NCBI RefSeq assembly: GCF_008801475.1
Contig: NZ_VZPP01000024.1
Coordinates: 1-53,861 of the forward strand
Length of the DNA: 53,861 nt
Direction of reading: 5' to 3'
DNA from: Pseudomonas moorei
Lineage (GTDB): Bacteria; Pseudomonadota; Gammaproteobacteria; Pseudomonadales; Pseudomonadaceae
A program made the translations under genes and the position numbers. Under the pieces are notes generated by a model, which worked only from the letters and a program-made list of their open reading frames with translations, made no database searches and was not told the DNA's origin. How positions within the stretch are numbered: the stretch's first letter is position 1; every line of letters starts with the position of its first letter. Shown in pieces: positions 32,944 through 42,218 of this stretch.

Positions 32944-33131
32944 GGCGTGCGGTTCCAAGGGTGCAGCCCTTGGTCGCCGAAGGCGCTTCTGCGTTGCAAC
33001 TCCGGCCACGTGCAAAATCGACCAGCGAGCGGGCCCCAACAAGGGCCAGAGCGAGCGATGCAGTTGTCCACGGGCCAGGCAGTTTTATCGCCTGGACGGT
33101 GGGCAACTGCAGGGCGATTTCCTGAGTCATG
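32944..33131. repeat. 188-bp direct repeat, copy 1
   Basis: About 75-80 percent identical by eye to 49449-49638 in the same orientation, with an identical core around GGGCCCCAACAAGGGCCAGA and an identical end GGGCGATTTCCTGAGTCATG. The core can fold as a GGGCC/GGCCC hairpin. Open frames crossing it differ between copies, so it is probably non-coding. The transposon lies between the copies, which were originally about 300 bp apart. Confidence 0.75.
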
Positions 33132-33192
33132 CGCTTTGTCAGCTGGCCGGGGTTGCAGCGCACCGGTCGTTAGACCGGCATGGGTTCAGAAG

Positions 33193-33245
33193 CCTAATAC
33201 ATATATGTGTTAGGGCTTCCACCCGTGAATGAGTTAAGTCATATA
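33193..33245. repeat. 22-bp repeat copy 3 and left part of split copy 4
   Basis: Copy 3 is 33193-33214 and has an almost perfect palindrome with a CATATATG centre. Copy 4 starts at 33233 and is cut after ATATA (33241-33245) by the transposon; it resumes after the second ATATA as TGCGTTAGG at 49416-49424. Confidence 0.75.
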
Positions 33246-33278
33246 GGGGAGCCCGCAGAATTCGGAAAAAATCGTACG

Positions 33279-36245
33279 CTAAGGTTTTCCGGGCAACCGT
33301 AGCGGCCTGAACTTCCCGTCCTCCAGCCTGCGGCTCTGCCGCCAGACGTAATCGCCGGTCAGGTTGATGTGTTCCCAGCCCAGCGGCGACAGGTATTGCA
33401 GCAACTCACCGTTCACCGGCTTGCCGACCTCGACCAACCCCTGAGTGGCGCGCTCCAGGTACACCGTGTTCCACAACACAATGGCGGCCGTCACCAGGTT
33501 CAGGCCGCTGGCCCGGTAGCGCTGCTGCTCGAAGCTCCGATCCCTGATCTCGCCGAGGCGGTTAAAGAACACCGCCCTGGCCAGGGAGTTGCGCGCTTCA
33601 CCCTTGTTCAGTCCAGCATGCACGCGGCGGCGCAGTTCGACGCTTTGCAGCCAGTCGAGGATGAACAGGGTGCGTTCGATCCGGCCCAGCTCGCGCAGGG
33701 CCACGGCAAGGCCATTCTGGCGTGGATAGCTGCCGAGCTTTCGCAGCATCAGCGAGGCAGTGACGGTGCCCTGCTTGATCGAGCTGGCGAGGCGCAGGAT
33801 GTCGTCCCAATGGGCGCGGACGTGCTTGATGTTCAGGGTGCCACCAACCATTGGGCGCAATGTCGGGTAGTCCTGGACGCTATTCGGCACATACAGCTTG
33901 GTTTCGCCGAGGTCGCGGATGCGCGGTGCGAAGCGGAAGCCCAGCAGGTGCATCAGGGCGAAGACGTGATCGGTGAAACCGGCCGTGTCGGTGTAGTGCT
34001 CCTCGATCCGCAAGTCGGACTCGTGGTACAGCAGGCCGTCGAGCACATAGGTGGAGTCACGCACGCCGACATTCACCACGCGGGTGCTGAACGGTGCGTA
34101 CTGGTCGGAGATATGGGTGTAGAACAGTCGCCCCGGCTCGCTGCCGTACTTCGGGTTGACGTGCCCGGTGCTTTCGCCCCGGCCGCCCGCCCGGAAGCGC
34201 TGGCCATCGGAGGATGAGGTGGTGCCGTCGCCCCAGTGGGCGGCGAAGGCATGGCGGTACTGGTGGTTGACCAGCTCGGCCAGGGCCGCCGAATAGGTTT
34301 CGTCGCGGATGTGCCAGGCTTGCAGCCAGGACAGCTTGGCGTAGGTCAGGCCGGGGCTCGACTCGGCCATCTTGGTCAGCCCGAGGTTAATCGCATCGCC
34401 CAGGATTGCTGACAGCAGCAATGTCCTGTCTTTGGCCTCGGCACCGTCCTTCAGGTGGGTGAAGTGGCGGCTGAAACCCGTCCAGTCGTCCACATCCATC
34501 AGCAGTTCGGTGATCTTGATGCGCGGCAACAGCTGACTGGTCTGGTCGATCAGCGCCTGCGCGGTATTGGGCACCGCAGAATCCAGCGGGGTGATCTTCA
34601 GCCCGGACTCGGTGAGGATGGCATCGGGCAGCTCGTTGTCCTTGGCCAGCCGGGTTACGGTGGCCAACTGCTCGTCCAGCAGCTGTAAGCGCTCTTCCAG
34701 GTACTGGTCGCTGTTCGGGTTGATCGCCAGGGGCAGGGCCTGTTCCCGCTTGAGCGCGGCGAACTTCTCTGCCGGCAGCAGGTAGTCGTCGAAGTCGCGG
34801 AACTGCCGTGAACCCTTGACCCAGATGTCACCGGAGCGCAGGGCGTTCTTCAGCTCGGACAGCGCGCAGATTTCGTAGAAGCGTCGGTCGTGGCCTTCCG
34901 GGGTGATCACCAGCGGCTTCCAGCGCGGCTTGATGAAGGCGGTAGGGGCATCCGCCGGCACCTTGCGCAGGTTGTCGGCGTTCATCTCGCGCAGGGTCTG
35001 CACGGCCGCCAGCACGCCTTGCGCGGCCGGTGCAGCGCGCAGTTCCAGCACCTCCAGCAGGGCCGGCGTGTAACGGCGCAGGGTGGCGAAGTTCTCGCCG
35101 ACCAGGTGTAGGTGGTCGAAGCCCTCCGGCCGGGCCAGCAGCTCGGCCTCGCTGACGCTCTCGGTGAATTCGTCCCAGGGAATCACCGCCTCGATGGCGG
35201 CGTACGGATCGCTGCCGTTTTCCTTTGCCTCCAGCAGAGCCTGGCCGATCTTCGAGTACAGGCGCACCTTGTCATTGATCGCCTTGCCCTGCTTCTGGAA
35301 CTGCTGCTGATGCTTGTGCTTCGCGCCGCTGAACAGCTTGACCAGGATGCGGTCGTGCAGATCGACCAACTCATCAATCACAGTCGCGGTGCTCTCCAGC
35401 ACTACGGCGGCCAGGGTCGCGTAGCGCCGCTGCGGCTCGAACTTGCCAAGGTCTTTGGGCGTCATCTGCCCCCCTTCGCGGGCCAGCTTGAGCAGGCGGT
35501 TCTGGTGGATGTGCCGGCCCAGCCCTTCGGGCAAGTCCACCAGCTGAAATGTCTTCAGCCGCTCGATGTGCTTAAGCATGTGCCGAGAGTTGGGTTTCAG
35601 CGGTGCCTGGCGCAGCCAGGTCAACCAGGTGATGCTGCTGCCGGCCTTGAGCTTCAGCAGTTCGTCCAGCTTGGCACGGTGCGAGTCCGTGAGTGGTTCG
35701 ACCAGGGCGCGGTAGACCCGCCGATTAGCCCGCGCAATGGCCTCCGAGCAGGCCCGATCAATTACGCTCAGCGCCGGCAGGATGCGCCGCTTCTGCCGCA
35801 GGCTCTCCAGAGCCTGGCTGGCCAGCAGCAAGCCCTTGTCGGTCTGCTGGGCCAACTCGGTCAGCTCGCGCACGAGGTTGCGGAAGTCGGACAGGCCAAA
35901 CGGGGCCAGTTGCAGGTAGGTGCGCAGTTCATGGGCGTGCTCGCGGCGGGTCACGTCGCGTTCGCCGTACTTCGCCCAACTCGCCGGGTCGGCCTGAACC
36001 TGCTTGGCCACCCACAGGATGACCGGCTCGGGCGGCTCGCTGTCGGTGCCCAACGCATAGCCGGGGTAGCGCAGCAGGCTGAGCTGCACCGCGAAGCCTA
36101 GGCGGTTGGCGTCGCCGCGCCGCTGGCGGATCAGCGACAGGTCGGAGTCGTTGAAGGTGTAGTAGCGGATCATGTCATCCTGGCTTTCTGGCAACGCAAG
36201 CAGGGTGTCCCGCTCCGTGGCCGAGAGGATCAAGCGACGCGGCAT
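33279..36245 (-). CDS. tnpA: Tn3-family transposase TnpA, Tn501/Tn1721 group
   Basis: 988 residues, full length. The sequence MPRRLILSATERDTLLALP at the start and LNLVTAAIVLWNTVYLERA near the end are characteristic. Catalytic region: DGTTSSSDGQRF, HYTDTAGFTDHVFALMHLLG and LNKGEARNSLARAVFFN hold the DDE residues. The stop codon lies within the 38-bp left inverted repeat, as in Tn501. It overlaps nothing but follows tnpR by three bases. Confidence 0.95.
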   Translation of the reverse strand: MPRRLILSATERDTLLALPESQDDMIRYYTFNDSDLSLIRQRRGDANRLGFAVQLSLLRYPGYALGTDSEPPEPVILWVAKQVQADPASWAKYGERDVTRREHAHELRTYLQLAPFGLSDFRNLVRELTELAQQTDKGLLLASQALESLRQKRRILPALSVIDRACSEAIARANRRVYRALVEPLTDSHRAKLDELLKLKAGSSITWLTWLRQAPLKPNSRHMLKHIERLKTFQLVDLPEGLGRHIHQNRLLKLAREGGQMTPKDLGKFEPQRRYATLAAVVLESTATVIDELVDLHDRILVKLFSGAKHKHQQQFQKQGKAINDKVRLYSKIGQALLEAKENGSDPYAAIEAVIPWDEFTESVSEAELLARPEGFDHLHLVGENFATLRRYTPALLEVLELRAAPAAQGVLAAVQTLREMNADNLRKVPADAPTAFIKPRWKPLVITPEGHDRRFYEICALSELKNALRSGDIWVKGSRQFRDFDDYLLPAEKFAALKREQALPLAINPNSDQYLEERLQLLDEQLATVTRLAKDNELPDAILTESGLKITPLDSAVPNTAQALIDQTSQLLPRIKITELLMDVDDWTGFSRHFTHLKDGAEAKDRTLLLSAILGDAINLGLTKMAESSPGLTYAKLSWLQAWHIRDETYSAALAELVNHQYRHAFAAHWGDGTTSSSDGQRFRAGGRGESTGHVNPKYGSEPGRLFYTHISDQYAPFSTRVVNVGVRDSTYVLDGLLYHESDLRIEEHYTDTAGFTDHVFALMHLLGFRFAPRIRDLGETKLYVPNSVQDYPTLRPMVGGTLNIKHVRAHWDDILRLASSIKQGTVTASLMLRKLGSYPRQNGLAVALRELGRIERTLFILDWLQSVELRRRVHAGLNKGEARNSLARAVFFNRLGEIRDRSFEQQRYRASGLNLVTAAIVLWNTVYLERATQGLVEVGKPVNGELLQYLSPLGWEHINLTGDYVWRQSRRLEDGKFRPLRLPGKP

Positions 36246-36248
36246 GTA

Positions 36249-36809
36249 TCAGTCGTCCGTGCGGAGGTACTGGTAGAGGGTTTCCCGGCTGATGTTGAAC
36301 TCGCGGGCAAGCTGCGCCTTGGGCTCGCCGGCCGTCGCTCGCTGCCGCAGGGTAGCAGCCTGCTCATCTGACAGGGCTTTCTTGCGGCCTCGGTACGCGC
36401 CACGCTGCTTGGCCAAGGCGATACCCTCACGCTGCCGCTCGCGGATCAGGGCGCGCTCGAACTCGGCGAAGGCACCCATCACCGACAGCATGAGGTTGGC
36501 CATCGGCGAGTCCTCGCCGGTGAAGACTAGGCCCTCTTTCAGGAATTCGATACGCACGCCGCGCTGGGTCAGCTTCTGCACAAGGCGGCGCAGGTCATCG
36601 AGGTTGCGCGCCAGGCGATCCATGCTGTGCACTACCACTGTATCGCCTTCGCGGACGAAGCTCAGCAGCGCTTCGAGCTGGGGGCGCTGGGTGTCCTTGC
36701 CCGATGCCTTGTCGGTGAACACCTTGCTCACCTGTGTCTGTTCCAGCTGGCGTTCCGGGTTCTGGTCGAAGCTGCTGACCCGGACGTAGCCGATGCGGTG
36801 CCCCTGCAC
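36249..36809 (-). CDS. tnpR: Transposon resolvase TnpR
   Basis: 186 residues, complete. RIGYVRVSSFDQNPERQ carries the catalytic serine (Ser12 or Ser13), with DRLARNLDDLRRLVQ, and a C-terminal helix-turn-helix (PKAQLAREFNISRETLYQYL). It resolves cointegrates at res. Its res site has been split by a Tn5053-type insertion, so resolution may be impaired. Confidence 0.93.
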   Translation of the reverse strand: MQGHRIGYVRVSSFDQNPERQLEQTQVSKVFTDKASGKDTQRPQLEALLSFVREGDTVVVHSMDRLARNLDDLRRLVQKLTQRGVRIEFLKEGLVFTGEDSPMANLMLSVMGAFAEFERALIRERQREGIALAKQRGAYRGRKKALSDEQAATLRQRATAGEPKAQLAREFNISRETLYQYLRTDD

Positions 36810-36955
36810 GATGTCTCCTTGGTTGAAGGCGGCTTAAGTGCTCCTTCTGTTCCGTTGTGCCTCAAACCCCGTTTCTGTCAGGCTGAAATCTATGACCTTC
36901 GCAGGCATGTGTCAAAAATGCGAAAGATGACTCTATTCTGACTAAGCGGCGCGGC
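36810..36955. other. res region of the outer transposon, tnpR-proximal part
   Basis: Non-coding stretch upstream of tnpR with res-like elements (ATGTGTCAAAAATGCGAAAGATGACT). It ends with GCGGC at 36951-36955, the target duplication of the inner element. The crossover-like subsite GTTAGGGTATACCTCAA is found on the far side of the inner element at 46444-46460. Confidence 0.7.
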
Positions 36956-37019
36956 TGTCACTTTCAGAAGGCGACAGCACGAAATATCAAAAGTCGACCG
37001 CACGGTCTTTTCTGACGTT

Positions 37020-37057
37020 GGAGTCGCCTCAGAAAACGGAAAATAAAGCACGCTAAG
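37020..37057. repeat. Tn21-type 38-bp inverted repeat, remnant
   Basis: GGAGTCGCCTCAGAAAACGG... to ...CGCTAAG matches the mer-proximal inverted repeat of Tn21-type mercury transposons, with a first base pair or two changed. The truncated merR starts just inside it, the native order of such a mer end. There is no partner copy. Confidence 0.8.
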
Positions 37058-37073
37058 GCGTAGTTCCCTCGGG

Positions 37074-37496
37074 CTACACCGCGTCCGCACTGCGCGGTTC
37101 TTTCTTCCCTTGCAGTGACGCAATCAGCGGGCAGGAAACGTTCCCCTTCCGCGCATGGCAGGCGCACACCAAATCAGACAGCACGGCCTCCATGCGCGCC
37201 AGGTCAGCCATTTTCTCGCGCACGTCCTTGAGCTTGTGCTCGGCCAGACTGCTGGCTTCCTCGCAATGGGTGCCATCCTCCAGCCGCAGCAGCTCGGCGA
37301 TCTCATCCAGGCTGAAGCCCAGCCGCTGGGCTGATTTCACGAACCGCACGCGCGCCACATCGGCGTCACCGTAACGGCGGATGCCGCCATAGGGCTTCTC
37401 CGGCTCAGGCAGCAAGCCCTTGCGTTGGTAGAACCGGATGGTTTCCACATTGACCCCGGCCGCCTTGGCGAATACGCCGATAGTCAGATTCTCCTT
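37074..37496 (-). pseudogene. merR: merR remnant, 5' end lost
   Basis: The reading frame encodes nearly the whole mercury-sensing MerR: LTIGVFAKAAGVNVETIRFYQRKG, then the metal-site cysteines (THCEEAS; CACHARKGNVSCPL). The frame runs into TAA at 37497-37499, just before the residue corresponding to about position 5 of Tn501 MerR, and the original ATG and mer promoter are gone. A start at GTG 37448 would lack most of the DNA-binding helix. No merT, merP or merA is present, so mercury resistance is lost. Confidence 0.85.
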
Positions 37497-37697
37497 TTAT
37501 TTTAAGTCTCGTATAGCTAGCAACCGCCATGCCATTGCTTATACCGATCCCCTTATTTCATCTAAATTATTGATTTTCTTTGTAAAAAAGAAAGGGGGGG
37601 TATGAGAGAAAATCTACAGCACGCTGGCTGTATTTGAGCAAATCATCAATCGCGCATAACCACCTGTCGATTTGATCAAGGCAGCGATAAAAAAGGT
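37497..37697. other. AT-rich junction between merR and the ISL3 remnant
   Basis: About 200 bases with no gene, distinctly more AT-rich than the surroundings and containing a run GGGGGGG near 37593. It is probably the end region of the decayed ISL3-family element. No inverted repeat pair could be matched. Confidence 0.45.
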
Positions 37698-37973
37698 TCA
37701 TCGCGCTTTCCCGGGGAAGACAGCCTTGACTTTCAGGAAGAAGTAGTCCGAGCCCCGGAAACCATAGGCCATGCGCTTGATCACCTTGATTCGGTTGTTC
37801 ACGCCCTCCAGCAGGCTGGTATGCATGGGAAAACGGGCGCTGGCGAGGATGCCGCGGATATAGCGCCTGAGGTTTTTGGCGAAGCGCTAAGCCCCTGTCA
37901 CGGGCATGCCGTAGCCAGGCCCGCCAGCGTTGCCAGCCTTCCCATACGCTCGGGGCGTAGCAGACTTCCTTCA
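37698..37973 (-). pseudogene. ISL3-family transposase, C-terminal remnant
   Basis: Read leftward, the segment encodes GALKEVCYAPSVWEGWQRW, then after a frameshift near 37890 RFAKNLRRYIRGILASARF, LLEGVNNRIKVIKRMAYGF and RGSDYFFLKVKAVFPGKAR before a stop at 37698-37700. These are hallmarks of the ISL3 transposase C-terminus. It is cut at its 5' side by the IS5-family element at 37974. Nonfunctional. Confidence 0.85.
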
Positions 37974-39250
37974 GGGCACCTCGAAAAACCTCGGCCCCCT
38001 GCGATTGGTAAAATTGCGTTGTCCTGATTTCGTTCTCTGACACCAGCCATGAAGAAGCGCACTGCCATCAAGACGGACCTGTTCGCTGACGAACATCATC
38101 GGAAGAAGATCGACACGCTTGGAGATCCGCTGGCCCAGATCGAGTCGTACATCGATTTCGCGGCACTTGCGGCGGAAGTCGATCGGGTAGCGCCGCGCCC
38201 TGTCAGCCCTCAAGGCGGTCGCCCGCCGTATCCGACGGAGACGATGGTGCGGATTCTGGTGCTCAAGCGGCTGTACAACCTGTCGGATGAACAGATGGAG
38301 TACCAGTTGCTTGACCGGATGAGCTACAAGCGATTCTGCGGGTTGGCCAGCGCGGTCAATATTCCGGATCGAACGACCGTGTGGACGTTCGAGAACCGCA
38401 TCGGCGACGCCGGCGCGAAGGTCCTGTTCGACGGTGTCACGGCCCAACTGCTCCGGCACGGATTCATCGCCCGCGGCGGCCAAATCGTCGATGCCACGCT
38501 GGTGCCTGCTCCCAAGCAACGTAACAGCCGTGAGGAGAACAAGCTGGTCAGGGAAGGCGCGATGCCGGCTAACTGGAAGCCAGCCAAACGGCGCCAGAAG
38601 GATACGGATGCCACCTGGACGCAGAAGCACGGCAAGAACCACTTCGGCTACAAGCTCTCGGTCAACGTGGACAAGAAGTACAAGATCATCCGCAAATTCG
38701 AGACTGATACGGCCAGCGTCCATGACAGCAAGCACTTCGATGCGCTCATCGACCGGAGCAACACGAGCCGCGATGTCTATGCGGACCGAGGCCACACCAG
38801 CGCAGACCGGGAGGGCTGGCTCAAGGATCACGGCTATCGTAATCAGATCCAGAGGAAGGGGTACCGCAACAAGCCCCTTTCCGAGTGTCAGCAACGGCGC
38901 AACCACCGCATCGCCAAGACGCGTGCCCGAGTGGAGCACGTGTTCGCGAGCATCGAGCAGATGGGCGGCAAGTTGATCCGTACCATCGGACAGGGGCGCG
39001 CGAACTTTGCGATGACGATGATGGCGGCCTGCTACAACTTGAAGCGGCTGGTGTACTTCCAGAAGGCGGGAATCAAGGCCTTCTGACGCCCGGAGTGGGC
39101 CGAATCGCCGCTGCAGAGGGCGATTCGGAAGAAAAACGGGGCGACACCGCCCAGAAAGCGGTGATTCGCCGCAGAAATCGAACCGAATTCGATCATGGCC
39201 ATCATTTGGCGGTCGGATTCACTGAAAACCTCGCGTTATTCGAGGTGCCC
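37974..39250 (+). mobile_element. IS5-family insertion sequence, 1277 bp
   Basis: The ends are GGGCACCTCGAAAAACCTCGG (37974 on) and, on the opposite strand from 39250, GGGCACCTCGAATAACGCGAGG, sharing 11 outer bases and then partly matching. One transposase gene fills the centre. Flanking bases (TTCA and ATAA) do not show a target duplication, so sequence next to at least one end has probably been deleted since insertion. Confidence 0.85.
38049..39086 (+). CDS. IS5-family transposase
   Basis: 345 residues, apparently intact. The N-terminal part has GGRPPYPTETMVRILVLKRLYNLSDEQMEYQLLDRMSYKRFCGL (about 57-100), and the DDE residues fall in IVDATLVPA, YADRGHTSADREG and ARVEHVFASIEQMGGK. This is the IS5-group DDE arrangement. 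Start ATG 38049. Confidence 0.93.
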   Translation: MKKRTAIKTDLFADEHHRKKIDTLGDPLAQIESYIDFAALAAEVDRVAPRPVSPQGGRPPYPTETMVRILVLKRLYNLSDEQMEYQLLDRMSYKRFCGLASAVNIPDRTTVWTFENRIGDAGAKVLFDGVTAQLLRHGFIARGGQIVDATLVPAPKQRNSREENKLVREGAMPANWKPAKRRQKDTDATWTQKHGKNHFGYKLSVNVDKKYKIIRKFETDTASVHDSKHFDALIDRSNTSRDVYADRGHTSADREGWLKDHGYRNQIQRKGYRNKPLSECQQRRNHRIAKTRARVEHVFASIEQMGGKLIRTIGQGRANFAMTMMAACYNLKRLVYFQKAGIKAF

Positions 39251-39377
39251 ATAAACAACAGCAGCAGTAATAACGAGCGATTCGGACGCACGACAAATGC
39301 GCCCATTGCGCTCATGGATAACGAATCCATGGTTGAGTCCTGAGTTAAAGGGGTCTTGGGCCGCACAGCAGCCTATG

Positions 39378-39737
39378 TCAGAGCACGAATGTGGCGCGCG
39401 GTGGCCGTTCAATCAGGAAGATCGGGCTTGGAGGAATGGAGTAACGAGGGGCGGGTATCGGCTGCGTACGTTCAGGCAGCGTGCTGATGCTGAGCAGCGT
39501 GGTCAGGTGCGGTGTTTCATGCACATGGTCGGCGGTCAGCGGTGAGTGGCAGTGATCCCCGTATGCAGCACAGGCGAGCGCCTCGTCACCATGGGTATGC
39601 GAATGTGCGCCATTGTTGCCACTCCCGACTGGCTGACTCGAACCCATAAAGAGCGCAGAGGTGTGCCCGGCCCAGGCTATCAAGATGGCCAGAGCAAGGG
39701 CAAAAATCACCTTAGTGCTGATGGGGTTGCTGAGCAT
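39378..39737 (-). CDS. Hypothetical His-rich exported protein, nickel/cobalt-linked
   Basis: 119 residues: a signal or membrane segment (VIFALALAILIAWAG) followed by a short His/Cys-rich region (HSHTHGDEALACAAYGDHCHS, positions 46-66). It is divergent from rcnR and shares the G/C-tract operator region, so it probably belongs to the same metal-response regulon, perhaps as a periplasmic metal-binding protein. No family name assigned. Confidence 0.65.
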   Translation of the reverse strand: MLSNPISTKVIFALALAILIAWAGHTSALFMGSSQPVGSGNNGAHSHTHGDEALACAAYGDHCHSPLTADHVHETPHLTTLLSISTLPERTQPIPAPRYSIPPSPIFLIERPPRATFVL

Positions 39738-39797
39738 GTCGTGTTTCTTTTGATGCCTAAGCGGATGGTTGTTCTGAAGGGGTAGTTGGTTTGACCA

Positions 39798-39816
39798 TAT
39801 CCCCCCCAGGGGGATA
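39798..39816. promoter_or_regulatory. RcnR-type operator
   Basis: TATCCCCC-CCA-GGGGGATA, with perfect arms, sits between the divergent 39737 and 39838 genes. G/C-tract palindromes with TAY/RTA flanks are the known binding sites of RcnR/CsoR-family repressors. It should control both directions. Confidence 0.85.
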
Positions 39817-39837
39817 GGATGCGAGCGTAATTCATCG

Positions 39838-40143
39838 ATGCATGAGACTCAAGGCATGAGCGATCACGAACACGGCCATCAGCACCAAAGTCATAGCGAT
39901 ATCATCAAAAGGTTGAAGCGTGCGGAGGGCCACCTGCGCAGCATCGTCAGCATGATCGAAGACAGCCGGGCCTGCGTCGACATCGCTCAGCAACTGCATG
40001 CCGTGGAAAAAGCCGTCTGCCAGGCCAAGCGTGTGCTTATCCAAGACCATATCGATCACTGCCTGGAACACACCGTCGAAGCACTCGCGACAGGTGAACG
40101 CGCATCGCTCGAAGACTTCAAGCAAATCACTAAGTACCTCTAG
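39838..40143 (+). CDS. rcnR: RcnR/DmeR-family nickel/cobalt-responsive repressor
   Basis: 101 residues from ATG 39838; ATG 39856 (MSDHEHGH) is an alternative. A His-rich N-terminus is followed by the CsoR/RcnR four-helix pattern: IIKRLKRAEGHLRSIVSMIED, a Cys in SRACVDIAQQL and His residues in DHIDHCLEHTV. Metal binding should release the operator just upstream and allow rcnA expression. The stop is 10 bases before rcnA. Confidence 0.88.
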   Translation: MHETQGMSDHEHGHQHQSHSDIIKRLKRAEGHLRSIVSMIEDSRACVDIAQQLHAVEKAVCQAKRVLIQDHIDHCLEHTVEALATGERASLEDFKQITKYL

Positions 40144-40153
40144 GCCTTTTCCC

Positions 40154-41287
40154 ATGTCGAGCTTCGCTGAACTGCTGCAACAGGGAGCCTCGCAGGCCTG
40201 GTTGTACTTCCCCAGTGCCATCCTGCTGGGAGCCTTGCATGGCCTAGAGCCAGGGCATTCGAAAACCATGATGGCGGCGTTTATCGTGGCCATTCGCGGC
40301 ACGGTGAAGCAGGCTGTTCTGCTGGGACTGGCCTCAACGCTTTCCCACACCGCAGTGGTTTGGCTGGTGGCCATGGCCGGCATGTACCTGGGGCAGAACC
40401 TGAATGCCGAAACCACCGAGCCGTATTTCCAGCTTGCGTCCGCCGCCATAATTATCACCATCGCCCTGTGGATGCTTTGGCGCACCTGGCGTGGCGAGCA
40501 GATGTGGCGCTTCGAGGAAGGCGATGATCTTCAGCATGACTATCACCACCACGATGAAATGCAGCGCATCGACACCGGGCATGGGCGCATCGAACTGTCG
40601 ATCTTCGAAGAGGGCGTCCCTCCGCGCTGGCGACTGAATATCTTGACTGGCCATGCCTGGTCGGCAGCTGAAATGAGCCTGCTGACGACCCGCCCCGATG
40701 GCCTGGCCCAGCAGTTTCGCTTCGTCGACCGAGGTGACTACCTGGAGTCAGTGGACGAGATTCCCGAACCCCACGAATTCACAGCGCGCCTGAGCCTCGG
40801 CCATGCCGGTCATTCTCACGACTATGATCTGGAGTTCCACGAGCACGGCCACGGTCATGGCCATGATCATGCAGAACTGGAGGGCCTGGAGCTGTCGTTG
40901 GAGGGCTACCAGGATGCCCATGAGCGGGCGCATGCCAACGATATCCGCAAGCGCTTTAGCAATCGCAACGTCACCACGGGCCAGATCATCCTGTTCGGTT
41001 TGACGGGCGGGCTGATTCCTTGCCCGGCAGCGATCACCGTGCTGCTGCTCTGCCTACAAGTGAAGGAAGTCGCGCTGGGAGCCGTGCTGGTGTTGTGCTT
41101 CAGCATTGGCCTGGCCATCACCCTGGTTACCGTTGGTGCTGCCGCCGCTATCGGAGCACGCCAGGCGTCCAATCGCTGGCCCTGGCTTGGTGCTGTGGCG
41201 CGTCGCGCTCCGTACCTGTCCAGCCTATTGATCATCGGTGTGGGGATTTACGTGGGTGTCCATGGCTGGATCGGCCTGAACGCCTAG
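40154..41287 (+). CDS. rcnA: RcnA-type nickel/cobalt efflux protein (NicO family)
   Basis: 377 residues from ATG 40154. Membrane segments start with AILLGALHGLEPGHSKTMMAAF, the NicO hallmark HGLEPGHSKT; a long cytoplasmic or periplasmic His-rich loop follows (EHGHGHGHDH), then ILFGLTGGLIPCPAAITVLLL and three more segments. Exports Ni2+/Co2+. Directly downstream of rcnR. Confidence 0.92.
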   Translation: MSSFAELLQQGASQAWLYFPSAILLGALHGLEPGHSKTMMAAFIVAIRGTVKQAVLLGLASTLSHTAVVWLVAMAGMYLGQNLNAETTEPYFQLASAAIIITIALWMLWRTWRGEQMWRFEEGDDLQHDYHHHDEMQRIDTGHGRIELSIFEEGVPPRWRLNILTGHAWSAAEMSLLTTRPDGLAQQFRFVDRGDYLESVDEIPEPHEFTARLSLGHAGHSHDYDLEFHEHGHGHGHDHAELEGLELSLEGYQDAHERAHANDIRKRFSNRNVTTGQIILFGLTGGLIPCPAAITVLLLCLQVKEVALGAVLVLCFSIGLAITLVTVGAAAAIGARQASNRWPWLGAVARRAPYLSSLLIIGVGIYVGVHGWIGLNA

Positions 41288-41291
41288 CCTG

Positions 41292-41831
41292 ATGTGCGAG
41301 TTATCCGGCTATTTCGGCCTGTTCCTCGCCGCCTTCGGTGCCGCCACGCTGCTGCCCATGCAGCCGGAAGCGGTGCTGGTCGGCTTGCTGCTGACCGACC
41401 CCTATGCCGCCTGGACACGGCTGGCCGTGGCGACCACGGGCAATGTACTGGGCTAAGCACTGAACTGGCTGTTGGGCCGTTTTATCGAACACTACCGACA
41501 CAAACGCTGGTTTCCCGTCAGCGAAGAAAAACTGGAAAAGACCCAGCAGGCTTATCACCGCTTCGGGCGCTGGTCGCTGCTGATCAGCTGGGTACATATT
41601 ATTGGTGATCCACTCACAGTAGTGGCTGGCGTCCTGCGGGAACCCTTTTGGAGCTTACTGTTGATCGTAACGCTGGCCAAGGCCACTCGCCATCTGGTGC
41701 TGGCCCCTGACGCTCGGGTGAGACAGGTCAAGTTCTTCGGCTGGTCGCTCGATAAGTATTGGATTGCCGCTGTCGAAGATTTAATCCGGCAAGAGATGGT
41801 CTTTCCTCAAGCCTGCGCATTTACAATATAG
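41292..41831 (+). pseudogene. YqaA/DedA-like membrane protein gene with in-frame stop
   Basis: The frame MCELSGYFGLFLAAFGAATLLP...TTGNVLG is interrupted by TAA at 41454-41456 and continues in the same frame as ALNWLLGRFIEHYRHKRWFP...LAKATRHLVL to 41831. The GN-x-LG/NW-LGR layout is that of the YqaA group. Codons after ARVRQ look unrelated to the family and may be fused sequence. Five bases after rcnA, so once part of the metal operon. Read-through or sequencing error would restore it. Confidence 0.8.
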
Positions 41832-41847
41832 GCACTCTCCCAAGTGC

Positions 41848-42210
41848 TTACTGTTCGTGGTCGGGCGCTAGATTGACCAAGGGGATTATTCCAGCTTGAG
41901 CAGAGCGCACCCACCCAGCGAGGGTCTCGAGATTCTGTTGCAGCGACTCAGCCTCCGTCCAGATGCAGGCATTCTCAGTAGGTACTGTCAGTGGCACACC
42001 CTCTACAAGGGTTAGGGCCATCGCATGAAGCTTCAGCAGCTCATCTCGGACAGCCACAACTCCACCTAACTCAGCCAGACAGGCATCGAATTGGTCAACC
42101 AGTCGCAGAAGCTGGGAGGTGTCGAAGCTGGCTCGCAGCTTGTCCAGTGCTACACCATCCACTTCTCCGTAGGGTGTGACTCGAAAAGTCGCGGGAGGGA
42201 TCTCGATCAT
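41848..42210 (-). CDS. tnpC: TnpC-like accessory protein of the Tn4651-group element
   Basis: 120 residues, helical, no membrane segment. It begins eight bases after the transposase stop and is in the same direction, probably the same transcript. Tn4652 encodes a similarly sized TnpC that limits transposase level; position and length fit this, but the assignment rests on context. Confidence 0.6.
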   Translation of the reverse strand: MIEIPPATFRVTPYGEVDGVALDKLRASFDTSQLLRLVDQFDACLAELGGVVAVRDELLKLHAMALTLVEGVPLTVPTENACIWTEAESLQQNLETLAGWVRSAQAGIIPLVNLAPDHEQ

Positions 42211-42218
42211 GTTGCCTC

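Noticed and set aside
35112..36101. 329-codon rightward frame inside tnpA
   Set aside because: It is the antisense shadow of a full-length Tn3-family transposase.
37567..38043. Intact leftward gene of 158 codons
   Set aside because: The frame mixes parts of an ISL3 transposase in different frames with IS5-element sequence; it is a pseudogene plus IS end.
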